A stretch of 64,000 nucleotides of DNA, from NCBI RefSeq assembly GCF_959029255.1, contig NZ_CAUFUE010000005.1, positions 1 through 64,000 on the forward strand. Direction: 5' to 3'. A program made the position numbers and the translations under genes. Of the stretch, positions 55,209-64,000 are shown one piece after another. Numbering within the stretch: position 1 is the stretch's first letter; every line of letters begins with the position of its first letter. This DNA is from an uncultured Bacteroides sp. (GTDB lineage Bacteria > Bacteroidota > Bacteroidia > Bacteroidales > Bacteroidaceae). A model generated the notes under the pieces. It made no database searches and was not told the DNA's origin. It saw only the letters and a list, made by a program, of their open reading frames with translations.

Positions 55209-58200
55209 TTATTTTTTATGTTCTTCTACCCATTTACGTGCGTTGACAAATGCTTCGACCCACGGGGTAATCTGGTCGCTGTTTATGCGGTCTGCAGGGT
55301 AATAAGCATTCTGCCACGGGAAGATGGCGCGTTCCAAGTGGGGCATCATGGCCAAATGACGTCCGTCGGCACTTGCCAAACCGGCTATCGAATAATCTGA
55401 ACCGTTGGGGTTAGCAGGATATTCGTCGTAGGTGTATTTCAGTACAACGTTATACTTATCTTCATCGTAAGGCAGTGAGAACTTGCCTTCTCCGTGAGCT
55501 ACCCAAATGCCCAGCTTGCTGCCACTCAATGAACCGAACATCACGCTACGGTTGGTAGGAACGGTAACGCTGAGGAAGCGGGACTCGAACTTGTGAGAGT
55601 CGTTATGCAGCATCTTGCCCTGTTTTTTCAGTTCAGGATTGATGAGGTTGAGTTCCATCATCAACTGGCAACCGTTGCAGACACCCAATGAAAGCGTATC
55701 TTCACGGGCGTAGTACTTATCAAGGGCTTCTTTGGCTTTCGGGTTGAACAGGAATGCTCCTGCCCATCCTTTGGCAGAACCGAGAACGTCGGAGTTGGAG
55801 AAACCACCGCAATATACAATCATGTTTACGTCTTCCAGTGTTTCACGTCCGCTGATGAGGTCGGTCATGGTAACATCCTTCACGTCGAAACCGGCGAGAT
55901 AGAGTGAGTAGGCCATTTCGCGCTCACCGTTGGTTCCTTTTTCACGGATAATGGCAGCGCGGATGCCGGTTGCATTGCGACGGTTAGAGTCAATGCCGTA
56001 CTGAGAGAATTTGCCTTTGAATTGGGGCATGAAGGCCAAATCCAACGGTTGCATCTTATAGTTCTCAAAACGCTTCTTGGCACAACCGTTCATGGATTGC
56101 TTGCGGTCGAGCAGATAAGAAGATGAGTACCATACATCGCGCATATAGTCTACGCCGAATTGGTAGGTAGCGCCATCCTTGGAAACAAGAATATGGCGTT
56201 CGTCTGTCGGCTTACCGAGTTTCACGTAACCCACACCGGCGTCTTCCAGAATTTGCTTCACTTCTTCTTTATGTTTGTCGCTCACCTGGATGACGATGCC
56301 CGGATTTTCTGCAAACAGAATCTTAATAAGGTCTTCTTCCTTAATCTTATCCAGGTTGATTTCCATACCGCCTTCTACATTGGAGAAGCACATTTCCAGC
56401 AGAGTGGTGATGAGACCACCGGCTGAGATATCGTGTCCGGCAAGAATTAAGCCTTTGTTCACTAATACCTGAACAGCGAGGAAGGCATCACGGAAGTATT
56501 CGGCATCTTGCACGCAAGGTACTTCGTCGCCTACCTTTCCTAATGATTGCGCGAAAGCGGAACCGCCGAGTTTCAGTTTGTCGAAGCTGAAATCGATATG
56601 GTAAATAGTTGTCTTTTCGTTATTAACCAGAACGGGAGATACGACTTTCTTAACGTCAGAAACTTCACCACCGGCAGAAACGATTACCGTACCCGGAGCA
56701 ATGACTTTGCTTCCGTCAGGGTATTTCTGGGTCATGGAAAGGGAGTCCTTACCTGTCGGTACGTTGATTTGGAGGGCGCAGCAGAAGTCACTCAAAGCCT
56801 TGACTGCGGTGTAGAGACGTGCATCTTCACCTTCCTGTGAGCGGCAAGGCCACATCCAGTTGGCCGAGAGGGATACGCTGTCCAAGCCTTCTGCAAGGGG
56901 AGCCCAAACAAGGTTGGTCAATGCCTCACTGACGGAGAGCACAGAACCGGCAGCCGGGTCGGCGAGCGCCGCTTGCGGAGCATGACCCAAAGAGGTTGCG
57001 ATACCTTTCTCTCCACGGAAATCCAAAGCAACCACGCCACAGTCACTCAACGGTAACTGAAGCTCGCCTTGACATTGCTGGCGGGCGATTTTACCTGTCA
57101 CGGAACGGTCTACCTTATTGGTTAACCAGTCTTTACAAGCAACAGCTTCCAGCTGAAGTACATTCGTGAGGTATTCGTGTAACTGTGAGAGCTCATATTT
57201 CGGCATTTCATAATGACGTTCCACAGTCTTGTCTATCATATAAGTCTTAGGAGAAGAGCCGAACATCTGTTCTACGGCAAGGTCGAACGGACGGATGCCG
57301 TCAGCCTGCTGGAAAGCAAAGCGATGGTCGCCGGTAGTTTCACCGACTACATACATCGGAGCGCGTTCGCGTTCGGCAACTTTACGTACATGGTCGATTG
57401 CTTCCTCCTGGATGAGCAACCCCATGCGCTCCTGGCTTTCGTTGGCGATGATTTCTTTTGCCGACAATGTCTTGTCACCGATAGGCAATTTGCTCATGTC
57501 GATTACACCACCACATTCTTCCACCAACTCGGACAAACAGTTGACGTGTCCGGCAGAACCATGGTCATGGATGGAAACAACCGGATTGGTTTCTTCTTCG
57601 CAAAGGGCACGTACCACGTTGTAGGCACGCTTTTGCATTTCTGCATTGGCACGTTGTACGGCATTCAATTCAATACCGCTGCTGTAGCGTCCGGTATCTA
57701 CAGAAGATACGGAACCACCACCCAAACCGATACGGTAGTTATCGCCACCGATTACAATTACTTTGTTTCCGGCTTCTGGAGCGCCTTTCAGGCAGTCGCG
57801 TTGTGTACCGTATCCCACACCACCGGCAAGCATGATAACTTTATCGTATCCGTAGAAAGTTGACGAGGATTCAGTTGACGAGTTGGCAAGCTCTGCCTTA
57901 TCCTCTTGTTTCCTTGACTCTTTGTTCCCTGCTTCGTAGTGCTCGAAAGTAAGTACGGAACCACAAATCAACGGTTGGCCGAACTTGTTACCGAAGTCAC
58001 TGGCACCGTTGGAAGCTTTGATTAAAATCTGTTCCGGTGTCTGATACAGCCATTGGCGTACAGGCAGGATATCTTCCCATTCACGACCTTCGTCGGTGCG
58101 GGGATATGAAGTCATATAAACAGCGGTTCCTGCAATCGGCCAAGAGCCTTTGCCACCACCCATACGGTCACGGATTTCTCCACCTGTACCGGTAGATGCA

Positions 58201-58979
58201 CCGTTGAACGGTTCTACGGTTGTAGGGAAATTATGTGTTTCTGCTTTCAGGGAGATAACGCTTTTAATATCTTTCACCTGAAAGAAATCGGGCTTAGAAT
58301 GGTCTGCCGGAGCGAACTGCTCGATAACCGGACCTTCGGCAAAAGCCACATTATCTTTGTAGGCTGAAATAATCTTGTTGGGATTTTCCTGCGTGGTCTT
58401 CTTAATCATTTGGAAAAGAGATGACTCTTGTTCCACGCCATCGATAATGAAAGTACCGCCGAAAATCTTATGACGACAGTGTTCGGAGTTGATTTGTGCA
58501 AAACCAAACACTTCGGAGTCGGTCAGAGGGCGTCCAAGATCTTTCTCTACCTTCTTGAGGTAGTCCATTTCTTCTTTGGAAAGTGCAAGGCCTTCTTTTT
58601 CGTTGTATGCTTCCAAATCCTCAATGTGAACAATGGGTTCGGGTTGGCGGTTGGTAGTGAATACATTCTGATCCAACCCTTTGTACATACGTTGCAGCAT
58701 CGGGTCGTGGTCAGCGTTTTCATCTTTTACCGGGAAGTATTCTTCGATACGGGTGATACCGTCCAAGCCCATGTTCTGGGTGATTTCCACGGCATTTGTA
58801 CTCCAAGGGGTAATCATTTCGCGGCGCGGACCAACGAAATGTCCTTTCAGGTTGTCTTCACTTTCGGGGGTGGCTTCTCCAAAAAGCCAGCAGAGTTTGT
58901 CGCTGTCTGCCTGGGGGAGTTCGTGATTACATTCTACGGCAATCACACTCTTGGATGGGGTTCTGAAAAAAAGAATCAT
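55209..58979 (-). CDS. purL: Phosphoribosylformylglycinamidine synthase
   Basis: I choose the ATG at 58979 (MILFFRTPSKSVIAVEC); the upstream frame is a simple-sequence tract. 1256 residues, the large single-chain type: N-terminal and linker domains, two AIRS-like FGAM synthetase halves (AETHNFPTTVEPFNGASTG, SIHDHGSAGH, VPTGKDSLSM) and a C-terminal glutaminase (LGVCNGCQLM nucleophile Cys; HGEGKF His). It makes FGAM in de novo purine synthesis, in the cytosol. A polar Ser/Glu/Lys-rich insert near residue 360 (from GNKESRKQ to TESSSTFYG) looks foreign. It is monocistronic with a strong terminator. Confidence 0.95.
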   Translation of the reverse strand: MILFFRTPSKSVIAVECNHELPQADSDKLCWLFGEATPESEDNLKGHFVGPRREMITPWSTNAVEITQNMGLDGITRIEEYFPVKDENADHDPMLQRMYKGLDQNVFTTNRQPEPIVHIEDLEAYNEKEGLALSKEEMDYLKKVEKDLGRPLTDSEVFGFAQINSEHCRHKIFGGTFIIDGVEQESSLFQMIKKTTQENPNKIISAYKDNVAFAEGPVIEQFAPADHSKPDFFQVKDIKSVISLKAETHNFPTTVEPFNGASTGTGGEIRDRMGGGKGSWPIAGTAVYMTSYPRTDEGREWEDILPVRQWLYQTPEQILIKASNGASDFGNKFGQPLICGSVLTFEHYEAGNKESRKQEDKAELANSSTESSSTFYGYDKVIMLAGGVGYGTQRDCLKGAPEAGNKVIVIGGDNYRIGLGGGSVSSVDTGRYSSGIELNAVQRANAEMQKRAYNVVRALCEEETNPVVSIHDHGSAGHVNCLSELVEECGGVIDMSKLPIGDKTLSAKEIIANESQERMGLLIQEEAIDHVRKVAERERAPMYVVGETTGDHRFAFQQADGIRPFDLAVEQMFGSSPKTYMIDKTVERHYEMPKYELSQLHEYLTNVLQLEAVACKDWLTNKVDRSVTGKIARQQCQGELQLPLSDCGVVALDFRGEKGIATSLGHAPQAALADPAAGSVLSVSEALTNLVWAPLAEGLDSVSLSANWMWPCRSQEGEDARLYTAVKALSDFCCALQINVPTGKDSLSMTQKYPDGSKVIAPGTVIVSAGGEVSDVKKVVSPVLVNNEKTTIYHIDFSFDKLKLGGSAFAQSLGKVGDEVPCVQDAEYFRDAFLAVQVLVNKGLILAGHDISAGGLITTLLEMCFSNVEGGMEINLDKIKEEDLIKILFAENPGIVIQVSDKHKEEVKQILEDAGVGYVKLGKPTDERHILVSKDGATYQFGVDYMRDVWYSSSYLLDRKQSMNGCAKKRFENYKMQPLDLAFMPQFKGKFSQYGIDSNRRNATGIRAAIIREKGTNGEREMAYSLYLAGFDVKDVTMTDLISGRETLEDVNMIVYCGGFSNSDVLGSAKGWAGAFLFNPKAKEALDKYYAREDTLSLGVCNGCQLMMELNLINPELKKQGKMLHNDSHKFESRFLSVTVPTNRSVMFGSLSGSKLGIWVAHGEGKFSLPYDEDKYNVVLKYTYDEYPANPNGSDYSIAGLASADGRHLAMMPHLERAIFPWQNAYYPADRINSDQITPWVEAFVNARKWVEEHKK

Positions 58980-58982
58980 AGT

Positions 58983-59036
58983 TATATTTACGATTTTACG
59001 ATTTACGATTTCACGATTGATATTTCTTCGCATAAG
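58983..59036. repeat. Short-period tract upstream of purL
   Basis: Repeated TTACGATT/TTTACGATTTCACGATT units fill the purL leader. They lie in frame with the gene and create a spurious N-terminal extension. Confidence 0.65.
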
Positions 59037-59126
59037 CGGAAATGCATTTATGGGAAATACCAGCTTTTTTCCTTGGCGCAAAGATAAATAAAATCGTTGG
59101 GGCAGAGAAAGAAAAGAATATAAAAA

Positions 59127-59158
59127 ATCCTCCGCACCTCAAAAGGGGCACGGAGGAT
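59127..59158 (-). terminator. Rho-independent terminator of the LruC operon
   Basis: On the minus strand ATCCTCCG pairs with CGGAGGAT, extended by inner GTGCCCC/GAGGTGC pairing, and is followed directly by TTTTTTAT. It lies 33 bases past the LruC pseudogene's stop. Confidence 0.85.
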
Positions 59159-59191
59159 GAAATGATTTTGATTATTTGAAGGATATTGGAC

Positions 59192-60388
59192 CTATTTATC
59201 AGGGTTGATGACTTTTCCGTCAACATGAGTGTTGTACCAATCGTGGTTTTGCGTACCACCGCTTGTAACCCACGCGGCAAATTTAGGATATGCTTCCGTA
59301 AAATCGGTTCTTTCTGTAGCGTGAGGGATGACCTTTGGTAGCTTCATACCCCACACAAAGTTATCTGTTGTGTGGAATTTGTCATCGGCATTGGATGCCA
59401 ATTTAGTCACAGAGTAACCTTTTAGATGAATTTCTTCATTGGACTGGGGGTTCTGCAAAAAGAAGTTGATATTATAAGGATTGCTTAAAGCGAGGAACTG
59501 TCCTGCAGGGACAACGTCGTTAAAATTGTTACGTTCAATTTTGCAGATAATCTCCGGCATCTCAGTATCGGATAACTTTTCAGTGTTATAGAATGAACCT
59601 TCCTTGAACTTATTAGTGCCTGTTATTACAAAAACTGCGGGGTCATCGTCATTTTTACTGATTAATTCCATATTAATACCTTCTGCTTGGGGTGTGATTG
59701 TGTAATTATCACGAACATATTTCGTTTGTAAAGAAGTAAATTCTACTCCCAAACGGTAAGGTTTGCTACCGCCGATTGCTCTGATTTGTAGCTTTATGGT
59801 TACGCCGTCGTTAAATTTATTTCCGCTTCCTCGTGTAGTGTTAACGCATACATTATAACCGGCAACCAGGTCATTGAAATCATAATCGCCTTTAGCAGGA
59901 AAGAGGTCTTCAAACATAATCATGCCATAAGTATCCTTCGCTGGCAAATAGTGATAATCTATGTAATCGGTATACCCACTTTCTCCGGTATCTTCGGGTA
60001 AGGCGATTGTTTTATCAGCCGCTCTTGTCGCGGTAGTCTTTACTGGCATTACTTTGAAACCGTTTTTTGTAGGATATTTTATATAATACCCTTCAGATGA
60101 ATTAGGCAAGTCCAAGCTGACTTCAGTGGCTTTTGCTTTAGAAACGAAAACTTCAGCTAATAATTGGCTATCCTTGCAATCCTTATCGGAATAGATGGAT
60201 ATTTGAGCGTCTGACGGACTTGTGATACTGGTCGTTACAGTACGTTATGTTGTCCAGTCAAAATTTGCAGGAACCTTCAAATCACCCGTATTTCGGGCGT
60301 TATCAGGATTGTAAACATCGTCGTTGGCGCAAGATACTAAAATGGATACAGAGGCCAACACAAACAGACTTTTCAGTATGAAATAAAA
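59192..60388 (-). pseudogene. LruC-domain (DUF4842) lipoprotein gene, broken
   Basis: Reading upstream in frame from the intact part gives a lipoprotein start like its neighbour's (ILKSLFVLASVSILVSCAND, then DVYNPDNARNTG), but with no ATG and an in-frame TAA at 60247-60245 after FDWTT. Downstream of the stop the frame continues unbroken to 59192, including the LruC/DUF4842 signature FEDLFPAKGDYDFNDLVAGY. The 5' end is cut by the element at 60389-60542. It is a paralogue of 60563-62710 and was probably the second gene of that operon. A product could restart only from a TTG near 60115, which would lack export. Confidence 0.85.
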
Positions 60389-60542
60389 AAGAGGAGGTGT
60401 CAAAACAAAAGTTCGCTTACTATTTGTTTCTTTTTAGGCACGGATTACACGGATTTCACGGATTTTCTTTATTCCTTTTCCGTGAAATCCGTGTAATCCG
60501 TGCCTAAAAGAAATCATCAAGTATATTTCGACACATCCTCTT
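60389..60542. mobile_element. MITE-like element with terminal inverted repeats (contains family P palindrome)
   Basis: Ends AAGAGGAGGTGTCAAAA and TTTCGACACATCCTCTT are inverted repeats matching at 15 of 17 positions. Inside, AGGCACGGATTACACGGATT and its mirror form a palindrome with arms of about 36 bases (60430-60513). It has no coding capacity. It sits exactly at the lost 5' end of the LruC pseudogene. I could not define a target-site duplication. Confidence 0.75.
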
Positions 60543-60562
60543 AGTTATGGTTTCAGATTGTC

Positions 60563-62710
60563 TTACTTTACTTTTCCTGGAATGGGATTTTCATACCAGG
60601 CATAGGTGGGATCCGTAATCCAAGACTCAAACTCTTTAAACGATTGACGTATGTCATTGTTTTCTAAAGGGAAATGGAACTCATTTGGAATTCGCATGGC
60701 CCAACAGAGGTTGTTTTTAGCTTTAAATGGTGTGGAAACAGATGAAACAACGCCTCCAATTGTACTCGGATCAAATAAATCTGTCGCTTTTCCATCTACC
60801 AGATGAATCTCCATACGTTTGCCTTGTGCAGCATTACAAGTTATGAAATAGTTCCAATTGTCTAAATCAGCCTGTGCAAGCTTTGTATCATTCCCTTGGA
60901 GGTAGATTGTTACAGTGAATTCTTTTCCGGTAAAAGTATCGTTGGGTCGTGTGCCTGTAATACCACTGACACCGGCAAAGGTGTGAGCGTCGTCAAACAA
61001 TGGGATGACTGCCAATTTTTGGGAACTTTCCGTACCATTCAAGTTACATTGGAATAATTTCTTCGGGAAATTATTGGTTGTATTATATTCAATGCTTTTA
61101 ATAGCATCAGGCTCGACACCATCCCACTGAACTGCCGCTGCGATACTTTTGCTTGCTCCGATACCTATAATCTTATAGTTTAATTCAATTTTACTTATAA
61201 TACCATTGGTTGAATAAACTTTAGGATCAGCAACCAAAACAAGATCATTCATATCGTAATCACCATAGTTAGGCCACAGGTCCTCAAAGGCATAAGAGTA
61301 GATTCCCGGAGTGGTTACTTCTTCTTTCGGATCAGGGTCTTCTCCTGATTCATTGTCGTTTGGAATATAACCGGAGAAGCATCCGTTAGACAGAATTTTG
61401 ATACCGATATTAGCGGCTCCTTCTTCGTTACCCCATGTAGCACCGTCATCTAAGGTTACATAAGCGGGCTTTTCATTTTCACAAATGATAAATAAAGGAT
61501 CTTCAAATTCGAGTTCTTTACTAGCACCATTCGTCTTAATTATATCTCCTACTTTAATAACGCCAACGTATTGGCTGTTGTCCATTTTATTGCCTTCTGC
61601 TTCGATTTCAGCTTTCCCTTTAAAGGTTAAAGTCTCTTTTATCTCAAGTAAGGAATTTTGGTTCAGTGAAATATCTGTTTTATCATCAGAAGCGCCTATA
61701 TACATAGTATTTGTCTTTACATAACCGCTTTCTTCGATATGAAGTACTGCGTCATCGCTACCATTGCCACGGGTGGTTGATTTTGCTTTGTTATCTCCAA
61801 TAATGATATTATTGCCGGAAATGCATCCCCACGTATGGACTTCTGCGCCAATCTCTACTACTATGTTTCCTTTTTGAATATCTGTATCTGTAATATTGAC
61901 TATACCATAATTTACGAGCCTTAAACCGGACTTAAGCGTAAAATTGTTTCCTATTATTTTCCCACTTTCATCGGCATCCGTACCAACTATTTCTTTTATC
62001 TGTTTCTGATTGAGTACAACAATACGGCCTGAATTTAGTTTTTCTGTACTGCCTTTATCGGATACATCCATAGTACCGGCTACATATATTGTTATGTTAT
62101 CTGTGTTTTTGACATTTAACGTGTAACTGGTACCTGCTTCGACTAAATAAGCATTATTGTCTTTTTTGTCAATTACTGTCGTCCCGCTAATCTTTGTTGC
62201 GCTCTTGATTGCTTTCTTGTCTGCGTCATTTAATTCCGGACAATCATCGTCATTACCTCTTGTCGCTGTACGGGTGACAGAAGCATTTCCTGAATTGACA
62301 TTTGCTTTTCCGTTAATAATAGGAGCGGAGTATTGCAATTTCGCAATTCCTCCATCCTTATATCGCATTGTTTGCATTACCGATACAATCGTATCGCTTG
62401 CAGGTATAGTAATTGTTTCACTGTAAGTTGTTTCTCCCTTGGCAACTCCGGTGGTAAGTGGTAAAGTTTCTTCACCGGCTCCTTGAGGATAAATAAAGAT
62501 ATTATAAGTCTGATTGCTTTTACCATTAACATTCACGTTTACGGTAACTTTAGCTGTAGTGGACCAAGGAAAATTAGAAGGAACTACAAGGTCTGTAATG
62601 CCTCCGTTATCAGGAAGTCTATCAGGATTATACACGTCATTATCCATGCATCCGACAAACGTCAACGACAAGGCGAATAATGCACTTTTCAATATACGCA
62701 TTGTTTTCAT
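60563..62710 (-). CDS. LruC-domain (DUF4842) lipoprotein
   Basis: 715 residues. The lipobox is LTFVGC at the end of the signal peptide, followed by MDNDVYNPDRL, so it is an anchored lipoprotein. Residues about 60-160 form a beta domain shared with the neighbouring pseudogene. The centre (about 190-430) is repeat-like with many N/I/T strands, like a right-handed beta-helix (TMDVSDKGS, KSGLRLVNYGIVNITD). The C-terminus (about 475-700) is the LruC/DUF4842 module (FEDLWPNYGDYDMNDLVLV). Surface binding or adhesion is a reasonable inference; no enzyme motif is seen. A -7 box TATCTTTG lies at 62743-62736. Confidence 0.87.
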   Translation of the reverse strand: MKTMRILKSALFALSLTFVGCMDNDVYNPDRLPDNGGITDLVVPSNFPWSTTAKVTVNVNVNGKSNQTYNIFIYPQGAGEETLPLTTGVAKGETTYSETITIPASDTIVSVMQTMRYKDGGIAKLQYSAPIINGKANVNSGNASVTRTATRGNDDDCPELNDADKKAIKSATKISGTTVIDKKDNNAYLVEAGTSYTLNVKNTDNITIYVAGTMDVSDKGSTEKLNSGRIVVLNQKQIKEIVGTDADESGKIIGNNFTLKSGLRLVNYGIVNITDTDIQKGNIVVEIGAEVHTWGCISGNNIIIGDNKAKSTTRGNGSDDAVLHIEESGYVKTNTMYIGASDDKTDISLNQNSLLEIKETLTFKGKAEIEAEGNKMDNSQYVGVIKVGDIIKTNGASKELEFEDPLFIICENEKPAYVTLDDGATWGNEEGAANIGIKILSNGCFSGYIPNDNESGEDPDPKEEVTTPGIYSYAFEDLWPNYGDYDMNDLVLVADPKVYSTNGIISKIELNYKIIGIGASKSIAAAVQWDGVEPDAIKSIEYNTTNNFPKKLFQCNLNGTESSQKLAVIPLFDDAHTFAGVSGITGTRPNDTFTGKEFTVTIYLQGNDTKLAQADLDNWNYFITCNAAQGKRMEIHLVDGKATDLFDPSTIGGVVSSVSTPFKAKNNLCWAMRIPNEFHFPLENNDIRQSFKEFESWITDPTYAWYENPIPGKVK

Positions 62711-62735
62711 AATCTATATTTTTTGATTGGCATTG

Positions 62736-62743
62736 CAAAGATA
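62736..62743 (-). promoter_or_regulatory. -7 box of the LruC gene (TATCTTTG)
   Basis: TATCTTTG on the minus strand, 25 bases before the ATG at 62710. The rest of the gap up to 62996 is AT-rich without further recognisable elements. Confidence 0.5.
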
Positions 62744-62996
62744 CAACATCTTTTGATATTCTGCTTGTATTTGGCCTAAAACTTGTATATCTTATTTATA
62801 TAAGTTGGTATTTTAATACTTTTTATCCGTTATAGGAAATAAAATGCAGTCAATACTTTCAAAAAGCAATTTACCATTATAACAATGTGTATTTGGTAGT
62901 CTGAAAAAGGGTAATCTTTACTTTTAAAATCCTTTTCCGTCGAAAAAACGTTAACACAATTCGTTCATCTCATAAAAAAGTCCGATATTTGCAGGC

Positions 62997-63650
62997 ATGA
63001 TTCAGATAGAGACCATATTTGACATATTATGGAAAGGATTCATAATCGGTGTTATAGTGTCCGCACCGTTGGGTCCTGTAGGGGTATTGTGCATTCAGCG
63101 CACTTTGAATAAAGGACGATGGTATGGTTTTGTAACCGGTATAGGAGCTTCTCTGAGTGATATTGCATACGCTTTGTTGACGGGTTATGGGATGAGTTTC
63201 GTTTTTGATTATGTCAACAAGAATATTTTTTACCTGCAACTCTTTGGCAGTATTCTTCTATTAGCGTTTGGTATTTATACATTTCGTAGCAATCCCGTAC
63301 AATCTATCCGCCCAGTCTCTGTCAATAAGGGCTCTTATTTTCATAACTTCATCACGGCTTTTGCCGTTACACTCTCCAATCCACTGATTATATTTCTATT
63401 TGTCGGCCTTTTTGCCCGTTTTGCTTTTGTAAGTGAGGGGATATTGGTATTTGAGGCTGTCACGGGATATCTAGCCATCGCTTTAGGTGCTTTGGCATGG
63501 TGGTTCGGTATTACTTATTTTGTGAATAAAGTCCGCACGCAATTCAACTTACGCGGCATCTGGATATTGAACCGTATCATCGGAAGCATTGTTATGGTGG
63601 TGTCTGTACTCGGATTGGTGTTTACGTTGATGGGCGAGTCGTTATATTAG
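62997..63650 (+). CDS. LysE-family exporter
   Basis: 217 residues, six membrane helices. The N-terminus GVIVSAPLGPVGVLCIQRTL is the LysE/RhtB family signature (helix 1 with the PxGP motif), and FAVTLSNPLIIFLFVGLFA is the second conserved region. The family exports amino acids or related small molecules; the substrate cannot be named. A degenerate -7 box GATATTTG ends only five bases before the ATG, so the leader is very short or absent. Confidence 0.87.
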   Translation: MIQIETIFDILWKGFIIGVIVSAPLGPVGVLCIQRTLNKGRWYGFVTGIGASLSDIAYALLTGYGMSFVFDYVNKNIFYLQLFGSILLLAFGIYTFRSNPVQSIRPVSVNKGSYFHNFITAFAVTLSNPLIIFLFVGLFARFAFVSEGILVFEAVTGYLAIALGALAWWFGITYFVNKVRTQFNLRGIWILNRIIGSIVMVVSVLGLVFTLMGESLY

Positions 63651-63734
63651 ATGATAGTGGATAATTGATAGATGATAAGACTGTATTCATAATTTAAAGC
63701 TCATAAATTATAAATCATAAATCATAAATCTTAC

Positions 63735-64000
63735 GTGAAGATTGCAAAACAACTGAAAGAAAAGAATATTGCCGAATACCTTATATATATGTGGCAAGTA
63801 GAAGATTTGATTCGTGCCAATAAGTGCGATATCGATGAAATACGTCATAATATCATTTCCCGTTACTTGGAAGAAGAACGCCCTGCATTGGAAGAATGGT
63901 ATGCCAATCTGGTTGAGATGATGCGTGCGGAGGGGGTGAAGGAAAAAGGGCATCTGCAAATCAATCGTAATGTGATACAGAATCTGACAGAACTACATGC
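63735..64000 (+). CDS. DUF4924-like protein, 3' end outside window
   Basis: An open frame begins with GTG at 63735 and continues to the window end (88 full codons). It reads MKIAKQLKEKNIAEYLIYMW, QVEDLIRANKCD and so on: soluble, helical and charged, with the look of the small DUF4924 family of Bacteroidetes, whose function is unknown. No ATG is available upstream; the gap before it (63652-63733) is a short-period AT tract (AAATCATA units). It lies about 85 bp after the exporter, in the same direction. Confidence 0.6.
   Translation, partial: MKIAKQLKEKNIAEYLIYMWQVEDLIRANKCDIDEIRHNIISRYLEEERPALEEWYANLVEMMRAEGVKEKGHLQINRNVIQNLTELH

Noticed and set aside
59011..59280. 89-codon frame overlapping the LruC pseudogene's 3' end
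   Set aside because: It runs through a terminator hairpin and has no domain.

Overview
The window looks like chromosome of a gut Bacteroides (or very close relative). The evidence is the sigma-ABfr-type promoters (TTTG, 19-21 nt, TAnnTTTG), the hybrid two-component systems (HTCS) that fuse a sensor kinase to an AraC-type output, LruC-domain lipoproteins, a pyruvate:ferredoxin oxidoreductase and a fructan-utilisation locus. I could not fix the species from sequence alone.

Positions 1 to about 5900 look like the cargo end of an integrated mobile element. A broken-off gene enters from the left edge. A metallo-beta-lactamase-fold gene sits between two diverged copies of that gene's 3' end. It is followed by a divergent AraC regulator / alcohol dehydrogenase / aldo-keto reductase / SUMF1-like lipoprotein cassette and an AT-rich junction. 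Core chromosome seems to resume with a C1 peptidase and a patatin-like lipase (6015-8137).

Positions 8138-14908 carry fructan functions in one direction: TonB-dependent receptor, GH32 lipoprotein, sugar MFS permease and PfkB fructokinase. The probable cognate sensor, an HTCS with a sugar-binding-protein sensor domain, lies at 22481-25222. It is separated from the locus by nrfA, an orphan histidine kinase, a degenerate HTCS and a catalytically dead beta-lactamase-fold/DUF302 protein. Three short direct repeats upstream of the receptor are candidate regulator sites.

Positions 25445-44639 mix housekeeping genes (nifJ, cstA, uvrA) with genes of unclear role. These include an ATPase/ATP-grasp divergent pair, and an AT-rich three-gene block (31690-36395) made of a 907-residue protein of unknown family, an 88-codon gene with its own consensus promoter and terminator, and a metallophosphoesterase. 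This block is the best candidate for an undescribed system. A HATPase/STAS-like coupled pair (43660-44639) is the second.

Positions 44640-46229 are a graveyard of repeats and a nuclease-domain fragment. After it come a TPR histidine kinase, a GHL10 lipoprotein-like glycosidase, a split chromate-type transporter cotranscribed with a giant HTCS, purL, an LruC pseudogene cut by a MITE-like element, an intact LruC lipoprotein, a LysE-type exporter and the start of a DUF4924-like gene.

At least three families of palindromic interspersed repeats recur across the window. In one family the central core is inverted relative to its ends in one copy out of three.
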